This document shows positions 8,000 to 15,927 of a stretch of DNA of 34,035 nucleotides, one piece after another. The stretch comes from G020350405 sp964513655 (GTDB lineage Bacteria > Planctomycetota > Phycisphaerae > Sedimentisphaerales > Anaerobacaceae): assembly GCA_964513655.1 (NCBI GenBank), contig CAZENQ010000029.1:1-34035 (forward strand), given 5' to 3'. How positions within the stretch are numbered: the stretch's first letter is position 1; the number at the start of each line of letters is the position of its first letter. The position numbers were made by a program, and so were the translations under genes. The notes beneath the pieces were generated by a model. The model did not search any database and had not been told where the DNA came from. It saw only the letters and a program-made list of their open reading frames with translations.

Positions 8000-9016
8000 A
8001 TGTATAACTTAACAAACATAGTTCTGGCGGCGGCCAAGCCTGTACAAGTTATCACAACGGCGGTTGTGGTCATCCTTGTACTTGTAGTGGTGGTGTTCTT
8101 TCTGCTGTTCTTGAAGTTTTTCAGATTGTGGCTGCAGGCCAGACTATCCCGTGCAGATGTAAAATTCTCCGAGCTTATTGGTATGTGGCTCAGGAGGGTC
8201 GACACCAGGACCATAGTCCTCAGCAAAATAACGGCCATCCAGGCTGGCCTGACACTGACTACCCGGGATTTGGAAAGCCACTACCTGGCAGGGGGGCGGG
8301 TCCCCAATGTCGTACGCGCATTGGTCGCTGCCAACAGAGCAAACATCGATTTGAGCCTGAAAACAGCTACCGCGATCGATTTGGCTGGCCGGGACATCCT
8401 CGACGCGGTCCAGACAAGCGTCAACCCCAAGGTAATAGACTGCCCCGACCCGGAAAAGAGCAGAGGCACTATCGACGCCGTTGCCCAGGATGGTATTCAG
8501 TTGAAGGCAAAGGCCCGCGTAACAGTCCGAGCAAATATTGAGCGACTGATTGGCGGCGCGACCCAGGAAACAATTATCGCCCGTGTCGGCGAGGGTATTG
8601 TCACCACTATCGGCAGCGCCATAACATACAAATCCGTCCTGGAAAATCCCGATGATATCTCCAAGTCGGTTTTGACAAAAGGACTTGATGCGGGGACGGC
8701 TTTTGAGATTTTATCCATTGATATTGCCGACGTTGATGTGGGTGAGAACGTCGGGGCCCAGCTCCAGGCTGCCCAGGCCGAGGCCGATATGCGAAGGGCA
8801 AAGGCGGAGGCCGAAAAACGCCGCGCAATGGCCGTCGCGCGAGAGCAGGAAATGAAGGCCCTCGTGGTGGAAAATGAGGCAAAGGTGCCGCTGGCTATTG
8901 CCGAGGCCTTCCAGAAGGGCAATCTCGGTATAATGGATTATTACCGCCTGAAAAATATAAGCGCTGATACCTCAATGCGTGACTCCATCGCCAAGGGCAA
9001 GAAGCCCGAATCATAG
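8000..9016 (+). CDS. floA: Flotillin-like protein FloA
   Basis: 338 residues, the usual FloA (YqfA, PF12127) length. A single hydrophobic hairpin near the N-terminus (about 17-42) anchors it; a long PHB-related region follows, with the family's typical RGTIDAVAQDGIQLKAKARV, GATQETIIARVGEGIVTTIG and a coiled-coil rich in A, E and R (AAQAEADMRRAKAEAEKRRAM, near 255-285). FloA forms oligomeric scaffolds in lipid-ordered membrane patches. ATG 8000 has AAGGGA just before it. The protein follows two NfeD genes as in many bacteria, giving a complete NfeD-flotillin set. Confidence 0.95.
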   Translation: MYNLTNIVLAAAKPVQVITTAVVVILVLVVVVFFLLFLKFFRLWLQARLSRADVKFSELIGMWLRRVDTRTIVLSKITAIQAGLTLTTRDLESHYLAGGRVPNVVRALVAANRANIDLSLKTATAIDLAGRDILDAVQTSVNPKVIDCPDPEKSRGTIDAVAQDGIQLKAKARVTVRANIERLIGGATQETIIARVGEGIVTTIGSAITYKSVLENPDDISKSVLTKGLDAGTAFEILSIDIADVDVGENVGAQLQAAQAEADMRRAKAEAEKRRAMAVAREQEMKALVVENEAKVPLAIAEAFQKGNLGIMDYYRLKNISADTSMRDSIAKGKKPES

Positions 9017-9064
9017 TTAACAGGTACAAGCCGATTAAGGCACAGAGACACGCAGAAGAAAAAC

Positions 9065-9086
9065 CGCCCAATATGAAAGATGGGCG
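9065..9086 (+). other. Small hairpin between floA and next gene
   Basis: CGCCCA (9065-9070) and TGGGCG (9081-9086) form a perfect 6-bp stem with a 10-nt loop 12 bases before the first possible start of the next gene. It could mark the 3' end of floA mRNA or influence translation of the next gene. Confidence 0.35.
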
Positions 9087-9098
9087 AGGGGATAGCAT

Positions 9099-9710
9099 AT
9101 GAACTGTCTTTGGGGACACGTAATTTTAGCTGCTCGCGACACAGGTGAGTGGATGAACATACTGTTCTTTGTGGCGATTGCGGCCTTCTATGCCATAGGC
9201 AGTGTGTTAAAGGCAAAGGCAAACAAGTCGGCCAAGGAAAAACAAGCCAAGGAGCGGCAGGGCGTCAAGCCGGTTGAAAGGGCGCCTCTGCGTCAGGCCG
9301 TAAAGAAGACCCCGCCGCCTGCGACCGTTAAGAAGCCTGCCTACCCGCAGCGGCCGCACAGACCGGTCGCCCGTCCCCGGCCCGTTATGCGAAAACCCGT
9401 ACCCAGAAAGCCAGCCGTTCCACCTAAGGCCGTTAAACCGCCAGGCATGGCAGAGGCGTTGCCCGCATTCCCGTCAGTGCAAAGCAAGTTCGAGGGCCTT
9501 CGGGAACTTCCGAAGAAAACTCTTGGGCAACTGGACATCGGCCAGCTCGGTCTTGCAGCGGAAAAGAAAGAAAAAAAGGCGGTCATTATCGAGGAACCGT
9601 TCCTTGCCTTGGACAACCCTGATGCCCTAAGAATTGCGATTCTCCACTATGAAATATTAGGCAAGCCTGTTTCAATGCGTCCCCCGGGCGAACATCTCAT
9701 CGGACTTTGA
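9099..9710 (+). CDS. Membrane-anchored Pro/Lys-rich protein with short conserved C-terminal motif
   Basis: 203 residues from ATG 9099, or 185 from the ATG at 9153, which has GGTGAG nearby and puts the hydrophobic segment NILFFVAIAAFYAIGSVL directly at the N-terminus; the second start looks more natural. After the anchor comes a long, basic, proline-rich, probably disordered linker (about residues 45-125), then a tail ending ALRIAILHYEILGKPVSMRP. That ending looks like a short conserved docking motif and, as far as I recall, similar endings occur in planctomycete membrane proteins; this is an inference. Following floA by 82 bp, it may be a client or partner of the FloA scaffold. Function unknown. 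Confidence 0.7.
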   Translation: MNCLWGHVILAARDTGEWMNILFFVAIAAFYAIGSVLKAKANKSAKEKQAKERQGVKPVERAPLRQAVKKTPPPATVKKPAYPQRPHRPVARPRPVMRKPVPRKPAVPPKAVKPPGMAEALPAFPSVQSKFEGLRELPKKTLGQLDIGQLGLAAEKKEKKAVIIEEPFLALDNPDALRIAILHYEILGKPVSMRPPGEHLIGL

Positions 9711-9891
9711 TCCTCACACGAACCAAGGGTCGGGGCTAATCAGTTAGGAATCTTTTTTCGTGAAGCGGTAGCGGTTTTGATTATCGCCAAATATCGAACG
9801 TCCCATAATATATGTTATGTTTCATTGGGCTTAGCTCTTAAGTCAAAGGCGGGTTTCCATCTCTTTTTGGTTTTGGCGATTTTTCGCCGGC

Positions 9892-11496
9892 TCAAAACTG
9901 GTTGGCGCCCCGCGCGTGACTGGTGGTGTCGCAAAGATTGTCCCACATGGTGGTTACTCTGTCTAAGAGGCCCAGATTTTGCAGAACGACCGAGATATTA
10001 ACGGTTGTATCGGCGCAGGCGAAGTTGTTCTCCATCAAGTGCTGGAGGTCAATCAGCGAAGATGCAAACTTGATGCTGTCAGAGTAAAGCAAGGCCGTTT
10101 TATAGTGCAGTTCGAGCGTGTCCTTGTCAAGGCACTCATGGCCAGTAAGTTGTTCAAGTGCATCGTCTTTTCGGTTGGTTTCAAGCAGGCATACAGCTAA
10201 TTTGCTCCTTGCCCTGCTGTATGTCGGATTTATCTCCAGAGCCTGGTGGAATGCCGTGATGGCCTCGGCCATTCTCCCTTGGCTCATTAGCAGAACGCCC
10301 AGTCTATGGTGGAGGTCCGGGTTTTGGGGCTGCTCAGCGATTTGCCGCCAATGTGCCTCAATCACCGCTTCAATTAGGCCGCGCGGCTGCTCTTCACCCT
10401 GAGACGGTGGATTTGAGCCAAAATCCGGCTGCAGTTGCAGAGTGGCCGTTTCGCCGAGCAGCAGGGAACTGTTGGGTTGAATTGCCGCGGCCAGAGACAA
10501 TATCGCCAACGCCTCTGGGAGATGGTCGGCTAATTTTTCGGCGGTTGCAAGGCCGACGTAGGCGTCGACTATTCGGTCGTTTATCTCGACCGCCCTGTTG
10601 AATTGTTGAGCGGCGAGTAGCACCTGGTTCGCCTGCAAATACTGTGTTCCGAGCTTTATAGTGGCTTCTAGGAATTCCGGCCTAAGACGTATGGCCTCCT
10701 GGTAATGGCAAATTGCCTCGGCCGTCGCACCTAACATTCCGAGAATATCGCCGCGCTTCATCATCAGGTCTGCCCTCTGGGGCGCACTTTGCAATAGATC
10801 CCCAAGCTGCTCCAGTGCCTCTTCGAATTGCTCGTCTCGAATGAGCTGGTCTATGCAGTCGTCTTCGGTGCTGAAATTGTCCGGATGTATCAAAATTGCT
10901 ATGTTGAATGTTTGAATGGCATCTGCATACCTGGCGGCTGCAATATGCAAATGGCCAAGTGTCACAAGCATCGACATATCATCAGGGTATTCACTTTTTA
11001 AAAGCTCATATTCCGTTATCGTCTTTTCCAGCTGCCGGTTCTTGAAGTAGATAGCGGCGAGGCGCTGTCTGGGAAGCTGCAGGTAGTTTTTGAACTTCAG
11101 ACAATCCTGATAGAATTCGACCGCCTGGCTCTCGTGGCCGAGCCGCTCATAGCAGTGCCCAAGGGCATAAAGCGCCAGCGTATTATTGGGCTGCCGCATG
11201 TAGACTGAGTTTAGTTCTTCGATTGCCTTGTCTAACTGGTTCTCATGCAGGGCTATTGCCACCGCCGCCAACCGCCCGCGTGTGCAGGAGGGGTTTTCAA
11301 ATAGGTGCAGCCTGAGCTGCTCCTCGGCTGCGTCGACCTTTCTGGCGGCCATCAGCTCAATGACCTTATCCAGCTGATGTGTTTGTGCGGCTTCACTTTG
11401 GTTTTCACAAAATACGGCGGCATTGAGCCAGTCCCATATCAGCTCGGCCGTATCGACCGTCATCCCCCTACCGAGAATCTCCAACAGTTTACTCAT
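9892..11496 (-). CDS. TPR-repeat protein
   Basis: About 534 residues, mostly tetratricopeptide repeats. Clear units include ALYALGHCYERLGHESQAVEFY, SMLVTLGHLHIAAARYADAI, AEAICHYQEAIRLRPEF and DLHHRLGVLLMSQGRMAEAI. There is no signal peptide, so it is likely cytosolic and a protein-protein scaffold. The open frame begins with GTG at 11502, but ATG at 11496 has AGG at about the right distance and is preferred. It converges with the gene ending at 9710 and is separated by 350 bp from the next upstream gene on its strand. The partner and process cannot be told. Confidence 0.85.
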   Translation of the reverse strand: MSKLLEILGRGMTVDTAELIWDWLNAAVFCENQSEAAQTHQLDKVIELMAARKVDAAEEQLRLHLFENPSCTRGRLAAVAIALHENQLDKAIEELNSVYMRQPNNTLALYALGHCYERLGHESQAVEFYQDCLKFKNYLQLPRQRLAAIYFKNRQLEKTITEYELLKSEYPDDMSMLVTLGHLHIAAARYADAIQTFNIAILIHPDNFSTEDDCIDQLIRDEQFEEALEQLGDLLQSAPQRADLMMKRGDILGMLGATAEAICHYQEAIRLRPEFLEATIKLGTQYLQANQVLLAAQQFNRAVEINDRIVDAYVGLATAEKLADHLPEALAILSLAAAIQPNSSLLLGETATLQLQPDFGSNPPSQGEEQPRGLIEAVIEAHWRQIAEQPQNPDLHHRLGVLLMSQGRMAEAITAFHQALEINPTYSRARSKLAVCLLETNRKDDALEQLTGHECLDKDTLELHYKTALLYSDSIKFASSLIDLQHLMENNFACADTTVNISVVLQNLGLLDRVTTMWDNLCDTTSHARGANQF

Positions 11497-11502
11497 ACGC
11501 AC

Positions 11503-11848
11503 CTAGCCAAAAAAGTTGGGAAATCCGTCCCTATGCTCTGGGTCTTTGTGCTCCTCCTTCCCGCTCGTACATCCCTCAGGCTTTATAAACACTATCGGCA
11601 ATACACACACCGCTGTTAATTGGTGTTTGCCTGACCTGTTGCCCGAATATCCGTTTTTCTCGGCATAGGGGGTGGTTGTGTGTGATGTAGGGATTGTTAG
11701 GGTTCTAAAGACAGGTTTCCGGACTTTGGTGGCTTAGGTATTTGAGCGCATTTTAACGGCCACTTAATTATAGGTCCGACCCCCCTGCCGGCTTTACCAA
11801 GGCACACGGGCTGGCAAAAGCCGCAAGATCAACAAATTCAAACTCATT
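11503..11848. other. Intergenic region without recognisable gene
   Basis: 346 bp between the TPR gene and the GspG-like gene on the - strand. No ORF with family features, no strong promoter pair and no clean terminator were seen. One G6 tract, read on the - strand, lies near 11779. Confidence 0.5.
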
Positions 11849-12328
11849 TTAATTGCGATTTTCGGGGAGAGCGGGCAGTCGTTTTCCCGCATTGAAGCCG
11901 CCAGGGTTTGCCACGTCATCTTTAGTGCCGTAAGCACCATCAGGTCCTTTCGAAACCACAATCGTATCGTAAGAGCCACTGGGCAATTTACGATAGCAAA
12001 TCAGCAGGCGATTTCCCCAGAGATCAGTTAGAGCTTCCAAAAGTTTTGGAGAAGGGTCGAGATTGTGTGTCTTGGCAAGTTCGCCGATCAGGCTGTCGTA
12101 CTGTCCTGGTGTGAGAAATTGCCACTGCCCATCGCCGGAAGCGAAAAACTTTATTACCTTGGTATTATCCTCGTCCAGTTCTGTCAGCAGTGCCGCATTG
12201 ACCGCCGAAACGGTCCCGTAGGCTTGGGCTCGTTTACCCTCTATCAGGCACTTGGCGAAGACCAAGTAGCCAATTGATAGGCAGATAAGAACGCCGAGCA
12301 AAAGTAATACAAGATATTTCCTTTTCAT
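11849..12328 (-). CDS. Membrane-anchored or secreted protein with GspG-like C-terminal motif
   Basis: 159 residues from ATG 12328; the frame extends to a TTG at 12349, but the ATG has AGGGGG at good distance. The N-terminus is basic then strongly hydrophobic (MKRKYLVLLLLGVLICLSIG), a signal or anchor segment. The C-terminal stretch VVSKGPDGAYGTKDDVANPG recalls the calcium-binding-like GPDG..GT.DD end of type II pseudopilins such as GspG. The usual prepilin cleavage site (GF-T-L-E) is absent, so it is not a normal pseudopilin. It lies 31 bp after the response regulator gene and may share its transcript. Function unknown. Confidence 0.7.
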   Translation of the reverse strand: MKRKYLVLLLLGVLICLSIGYLVFAKCLIEGKRAQAYGTVSAVNAALLTELDEDNTKVIKFFASGDGQWQFLTPGQYDSLIGELAKTHNLDPSPKLLEALTDLWGNRLLICYRKLPSGSYDTIVVSKGPDGAYGTKDDVANPGGFNAGKRLPALPENRN

Positions 12329-12379
12329 CCTATTTTGCCCCCTTATCAAAGTGGGTCGCTTACCTGCCCTAGTCCTCTG

Positions 12380-12862
12380 CTACTCTGCTTTTGTCGTCTG
12401 TGCCTGTTTTTCCACCTCGCTCAGGTAGGCAAGCGTTCGTTGCAGCTTGTCACTTAGGTGCTTTAACTTCAGCATGGTTTTGACCCGCGTTAACAGCTCA
12501 AGCTTGTTGACCGGCTTGCTTATAAAATCGTCCGTGCCGGAATCGATGCCCCGCTCGATGTCGCCGAATTCGTTAAGCGCGGTCACCATTATCACCGGAA
12601 TGTCGCTGGTCTTCGGGTCGTTCTTTATTCTCTTGCAGACCTCAAATCCGCTCATTTTAGGCATCATAATATCCAGCAAAATCAGGTCAGGTGCCCCCCT
12701 GCTTATGACCTCCAGTGCCTCCTGCCCGTCGTATGCGGGGATCGTCTCACACTTCATATCCTCAAGATATGCCTGCAGCAGTTCGAGATTTTGCTGATTG
12801 TCATCAACGACCAGTACCACAGGCGTTTTTTCCTGCTCTTTTTCTGACTTTACTGGATTCAT
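12380..12862 (-). CDS. Single-domain response regulator (CheY-like receiver)
   Basis: 160 residues: a complete receiver domain (about 14-130) and a short helical tail (LKLKHLSDKLQRTLAYLSEVEKQ) but no DNA-binding or enzyme output. Acidic pocket D20-D21, phosphorylation site D64 in LLDIMMPKMSGFE, T94 and the lysine K116 in ISKPVN are all present, so it should be phosphorylatable. ATG 12862 is preceded by AGGAG. Output must be through protein binding. The cognate kinase is not next to it; only a decayed kinase fragment is visible in the window (21852-22096). A DJ-1/PfpI gene lies 26 bp upstream on the same strand. Confidence 0.92.
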   Translation of the reverse strand: MNPVKSEKEQEKTPVVLVVDDNQQNLELLQAYLEDMKCETIPAYDGQEALEVISRGAPDLILLDIMMPKMSGFEVCKRIKNDPKTSDIPVIMVTALNEFGDIERGIDSGTDDFISKPVNKLELLTRVKTMLKLKHLSDKLQRTLAYLSEVEKQAQTTKAE

Positions 12863-12888
12863 AAGAAATTACTCCTGTTTTTTGTAAG

Positions 12889-13404
12889 CTACTTGGCCAG
12901 GGCCTTTAAAATTGCTTTGCAAAACGCCGGCAAATCGTCCGGCTTGCGTGACGTAATCAAATTGCCGTCCACAACGCACTCGGCGTCTATATATTCTGCC
13001 CCGGCGTTTTTGATGTCGTCTTTGATTGCCATAAAGCAAGTTGCCTTTTTGCCTTTGTAAACGTTTGTGCTACACAATAGCCATCCGCCGTGACAAATGG
13101 CCGCTATGACTTTACCTTTATTTACCATGTCGTTTGCAAACTTTATAACATCTGCACTTCTTCTCATAAAATCGGGCGCGAAACCACCCGGCACAACCAT
13201 GCAATCGTAATCGTCCGCGTTGGCCTCCTTGACCGAAACTCCTGAAACGCACGGGTAGCCTTCTTTCGAATGATACTGCTCATTTGCCTCGGCTGCAATG
13301 AAATCGACCTCTACCCCCCCTTCTACCAGTCGGTAGTAAGGGTACCAGACCTCGAGGACCTGGTACATTTCATCGACCATAATAGCTACTTTCTTGCCTG
13401 GCAC
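12889..13404 (-). CDS. DJ-1/PfpI family protein
   Basis: About 171 residues. The nucleophile-elbow motif VIAAICHGGWLL holds the candidate catalytic cysteine and the following histidine, and MVVPGGFAPDFMR is the usual Gly loop. Such proteins act as glyoxalases, deglycases, chaperone-like or peptidase-like enzymes, and many are stress-linked; which applies here is unclear. The open frame starts at TTG 13410, but GTG 13404 sits 8 nt after AGGAG and is preferred. It is the first gene of a - strand run with the response regulator and the GspG-like gene. Confidence 0.88.
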   Translation of the reverse strand: MPGKKVAIMVDEMYQVLEVWYPYYRLVEGGVEVDFIAAEANEQYHSKEGYPCVSGVSVKEANADDYDCMVVPGGFAPDFMRRSADVIKFANDMVNKGKVIAAICHGGWLLCSTNVYKGKKATCFMAIKDDIKNAGAEYIDAECVVDGNLITSRKPDDLPAFCKAILKALAK

Positions 13405-13636
13405 TCTCAACTCTCCTATGTAAACCGTATCTGATTAAAGCGGCTAAGCAGCCGACTGTCAACAATAACTGTGCTCCCTTTTCCTGGCCAGGCGCGGTAT
13501 ATAGCGGCTTCTTGCAGACTGCTGTCACCCGCAAACAACGCCGGCCCCCTACCATTGTAGAGTTAACCGGTATTTTTATCCTGCTTACCACCCTCCCCTC
13601 TCAGCTGCGAAACATCAAGTCTTGGGCTTAATTCTC

Positions 13637-13665
13637 TTGCAATATTCGCGTCTGTGCCATATAAA
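13637..13665 (+). promoter_or_regulatory. Promoter of tRNA-Ile2
   Basis: TTGCAA (13637-13642), exact 17-bp spacer, TATAAA (13660-13665), about 40 bp before the tRNA. Close to the sigma70 consensus and in the expected place. Confidence 0.65.
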
Positions 13666-13704
13666 GTAACCGGACGACAGTAGCGTGCATTTGCGGCTTT
13701 TGCA

Positions 13705-13777
13705 GGGCCCGTAGCTCAGCGGTTAGAGCAGTGGACTCATAATCCATTGGTCGAAGGTTCGAATCCTTCCGGGCCCA
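13705..13777 (+). tRNA. tRNA-Ile2 (anticodon CAT, lysidine type)
   Basis: 73 nt with perfect arms: acceptor GGGCCCG/CGGGCCC, D stem GCTC/GAGC, anticodon stem GTGGA/TCCAT with loop CTCATAA, T stem GAAGG/CCTTC with TTCGAAT, discriminator A. No CCA is encoded. A CAT anticodon means Met or the Ile2 form; the GGACTCATAATCC anticodon arm followed by TTGGTC resembles the lysidine-modified Ile2 tRNA, which reads ATA. A 3' half copy is found at 33597-33642. Confidence 0.9.
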
Positions 13778-13884
13778 TTTTTAAGTGTGTGTCGTATAAT
13801 AACTTGTCTGCCTGGCATACCTTGTCTTCTTGCAGATACCCCCCTACTCAAATTTCTTCAACACGCTAATACGCTTCCAGTTTG

Positions 13885-13955
13885 AGTACTTGTGTACTAG
13901 GTGCATACCAAAGCACCTCAAAAACCCTTGCATAAAACTTCCTTTCTGCCATAAT
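13885..13955 (+). promoter_or_regulatory. Twin hairpins and candidate promoter before resB
   Basis: Two adjacent inverted repeats, AGTAC-TTGT-GTACT (13885-13898) and AGGTGC-8 nt-GCACCT (13899-13918), are followed by a promoter-like TTGCAT (13928-13933), 16-bp spacer, CATAAT (13950-13955). The hairpins could end the tRNA transcript or bind a regulator. Pattern match only. Confidence 0.4.
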
Positions 13956-14064
13956 CACTCATAATTAATTTCCGTGCTGACAACAATGCCCAAATATCGC
14001 GATATCACAATAAAAACGCCACCAACCACCAATCTGGCCTATCTCTGAATTCTAAGGATACGTG

Positions 14065-15081
14065 ATGAACAAGCTCAGACGCATCATATTGTGGGCTGCT
14101 CTGGCGCTGATTACATCCTTCATTTTCCTGTCCATCTACGGAGCGTTTCTCGGTGCCGCCCGCGCCAAAAGCTTCTTTAACTCCATTCCATTGCGCATAT
14201 ATTGGTTAGCCCTAATCTGCCTTTTGGTACTTGCCATCACCGCGTTCCGACGCCTGCTGCGTGTTCCAGGCCTTCTACTTACGCACTTAGGCTGCGTCCT
14301 GCTTCTGGCAGGCTCAATCTGGGGTTCAGACAGAGGGCACAGTCTACAAGAGAGGCTCGTTGGACTGGACAAAATACCACAGGGCCAAATGATAATCTTT
14401 GAAGGAACCTCCGAGAAACACGTCAAGTTAGAAGCCAACGAACAGACTAAAGAACTACCGTTCTCGATAAAACTAAAAGACTTTCGCTTAGAGCATTACG
14501 AGCCTGGGTATCTGCTTATCCAAACCCGCGGCCAGCAGCGATGGCGGTTACCTGTTGAAATCGGGACTGAATATTCTTTGGGTCCGGACTTCGGCACAAT
14601 AATCGTAACCAAGCGCTTCAAGAATTTTAAAATAACCTTCGACGGCACACAGAGAATCGCCGTCGATTCGCCACAGCCAGGCTCCAATCCTGCTTTGGAG
14701 GTTCAGATTACGGACCCCAACGGAGCAGTTACCACTAAATATGTTTTTGAGCGTTTTGCCGGGCATATCCATCCTGAAGACAAACTACTGCTTAGCTACC
14801 ACAGAATTATCAGTGATTATATAAGCGAAATCCAAGTCATCAAAGACGGCAAAGTCCTCACTGAGGAAAGCCTTGAAGTTAACCATCCCGTGCATTTCGG
14901 CGGGTACCATTTCTACCAGCATTCTTACGACGACCAGGCCAGCCAATATACGGTCCTTATGGTTGTCTCCGATACGGGCCTCAACATGGTCTACCTCGGC
15001 TACCTGATGCTCTGCGTCGGTATCTTCTGGCAGTTCTGGCTGAGGCCCATATTGAGAAAAATTCAACGAAAGAGTAATTGA
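14065..15081 (+). CDS. ResB-like cytochrome c biogenesis protein (System II)
   Basis: 338 residues from ATG 14065, which lies 6 nt after AAGGA; a GTG directly before it (14062) is the alternative. Three hydrophobic segments occur near the N-terminus (about 8-30, 44-62, 71-88) and one near the C-terminus (about 308-328), with a large soluble loop between, presumably periplasmic. The end of this loop has the ResB hallmark VNHPVHFGGYHFYQHSYD. ResB/Ccs1 works with CcsA to deliver heme to apocytochrome c outside the membrane. It is shorter than many ResB proteins. Its TGA directly abuts the ATG of the ccsA gene, so the pair is translated together. Confidence 0.85.
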   Translation: MNKLRRIILWAALALITSFIFLSIYGAFLGAARAKSFFNSIPLRIYWLALICLLVLAITAFRRLLRVPGLLLTHLGCVLLLAGSIWGSDRGHSLQERLVGLDKIPQGQMIIFEGTSEKHVKLEANEQTKELPFSIKLKDFRLEHYEPGYLLIQTRGQQRWRLPVEIGTEYSLGPDFGTIIVTKRFKNFKITFDGTQRIAVDSPQPGSNPALEVQITDPNGAVTTKYVFERFAGHIHPEDKLLLSYHRIISDYISEIQVIKDGKVLTEESLEVNHPVHFGGYHFYQHSYDDQASQYTVLMVVSDTGLNMVYLGYLMLCVGIFWQFWLRPILRKIQRKSN

Positions 15082-15873
15082 ATGGAAATCAAATACACAA
15101 CGCAAGGCTTACTGATTTACGTTACCATCGCCGCATATCTTCTTGCGTTTACCTTGACCGCGGCCCGGCGAACAAAGGCCGGTCACTTTCTGTATCTGCT
15201 GGGTTTTGTGACGGCAGTTCTGTCTTTCGGTTATCGCTGGTACCACGTCCGCCACGTGCCAATGCAGAATCTGTTTGAGGTGTTTCTGTGCTTGGGTATG
15301 ATTTATCCGGTCTCGGTGTTCTGCCGCCACTTTTTGCGAGTAGGCGGGTATTCAGCCGACATGCTAATAGGCGCGATAGTACTTATTCCCGCCGGCTTCA
15401 TCTTCAACGCCCAGCCGCAGAAACTGCCCCCCGCTTTACAAAGCTGGCTCTTCGTTCCACACGTCGCCGTTTACATGCTCTCGTATATACTCATGGCAAA
15501 AGCAGCCTTCCACGGCATTTTACAGCTTGTCGGCAAAGCACCTGATGCCGGCGGAGACCTTCTGGGCCCCGAACAGGCGACATACCAAATGATATGCGTC
15601 GGCTTCCCATTACTGACACTCGGTCTTATCCTCGGCAGTTGCTGGGGCAAACTTGCGTGGGGTGATTACTGGGGCTGGGACCCCAAGGAACTTTGGTCTC
15701 TCGCATCCTGGCTGGTTTACGTCGGATATTTCCATTTTCGCTATATGTTCGGGCGAAAGTACCCGCGTATCAACAGCACCTGGGCAATTGCAGGCCTGAC
15801 AGTCATCATAATAACACTGCTCTGGGTAAATCTCTCCAAGCTATTCTCGGGCCTACATACCTACGCGGTCTGA
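15082..15873 (+). CDS. ccsA: CcsA-like cytochrome c assembly / heme handling protein
   Basis: 263 residues, about eight membrane segments. The heme-binding tryptophan-rich WWD motif is plain in WGDYWGWDPKELWSLASW, and conserved histidines lie near HVPMQNLFE and FVPHVAVYMLSY. With ResB it forms the System II (Ccs) synthase that exports heme and attaches it to CXXCH cytochromes. Start ATG follows the resB stop without a gap. It converges with ahbC, so heme synthesis and heme use lie back to back. Another CcsA-superfamily protein (HemX) lies at 19633-20523 but lacks the WWD motif. Confidence 0.92.
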   Translation: MEIKYTTQGLLIYVTIAAYLLAFTLTAARRTKAGHFLYLLGFVTAVLSFGYRWYHVRHVPMQNLFEVFLCLGMIYPVSVFCRHFLRVGGYSADMLIGAIVLIPAGFIFNAQPQKLPPALQSWLFVPHVAVYMLSYILMAKAAFHGILQLVGKAPDAGGDLLGPEQATYQMICVGFPLLTLGLILGSCWGKLAWGDYWGWDPKELWSLASWLVYVGYFHFRYMFGRKYPRINSTWAIAGLTVIIITLLWVNLSKLFSGLHTYAV

Positions 15874-15927
15874 CCTGGCAGTATCCTAATATGGCTTTTT
15901 GCAAAGCCCAAGAATTCACACCAAGAC

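Noticed and set aside
9875..9888. GGCGA-TTTT-TCGCC hairpin as a terminator between convergent genes
   Set aside because: Stem is only 5 bp and no T-run follows on either strand.
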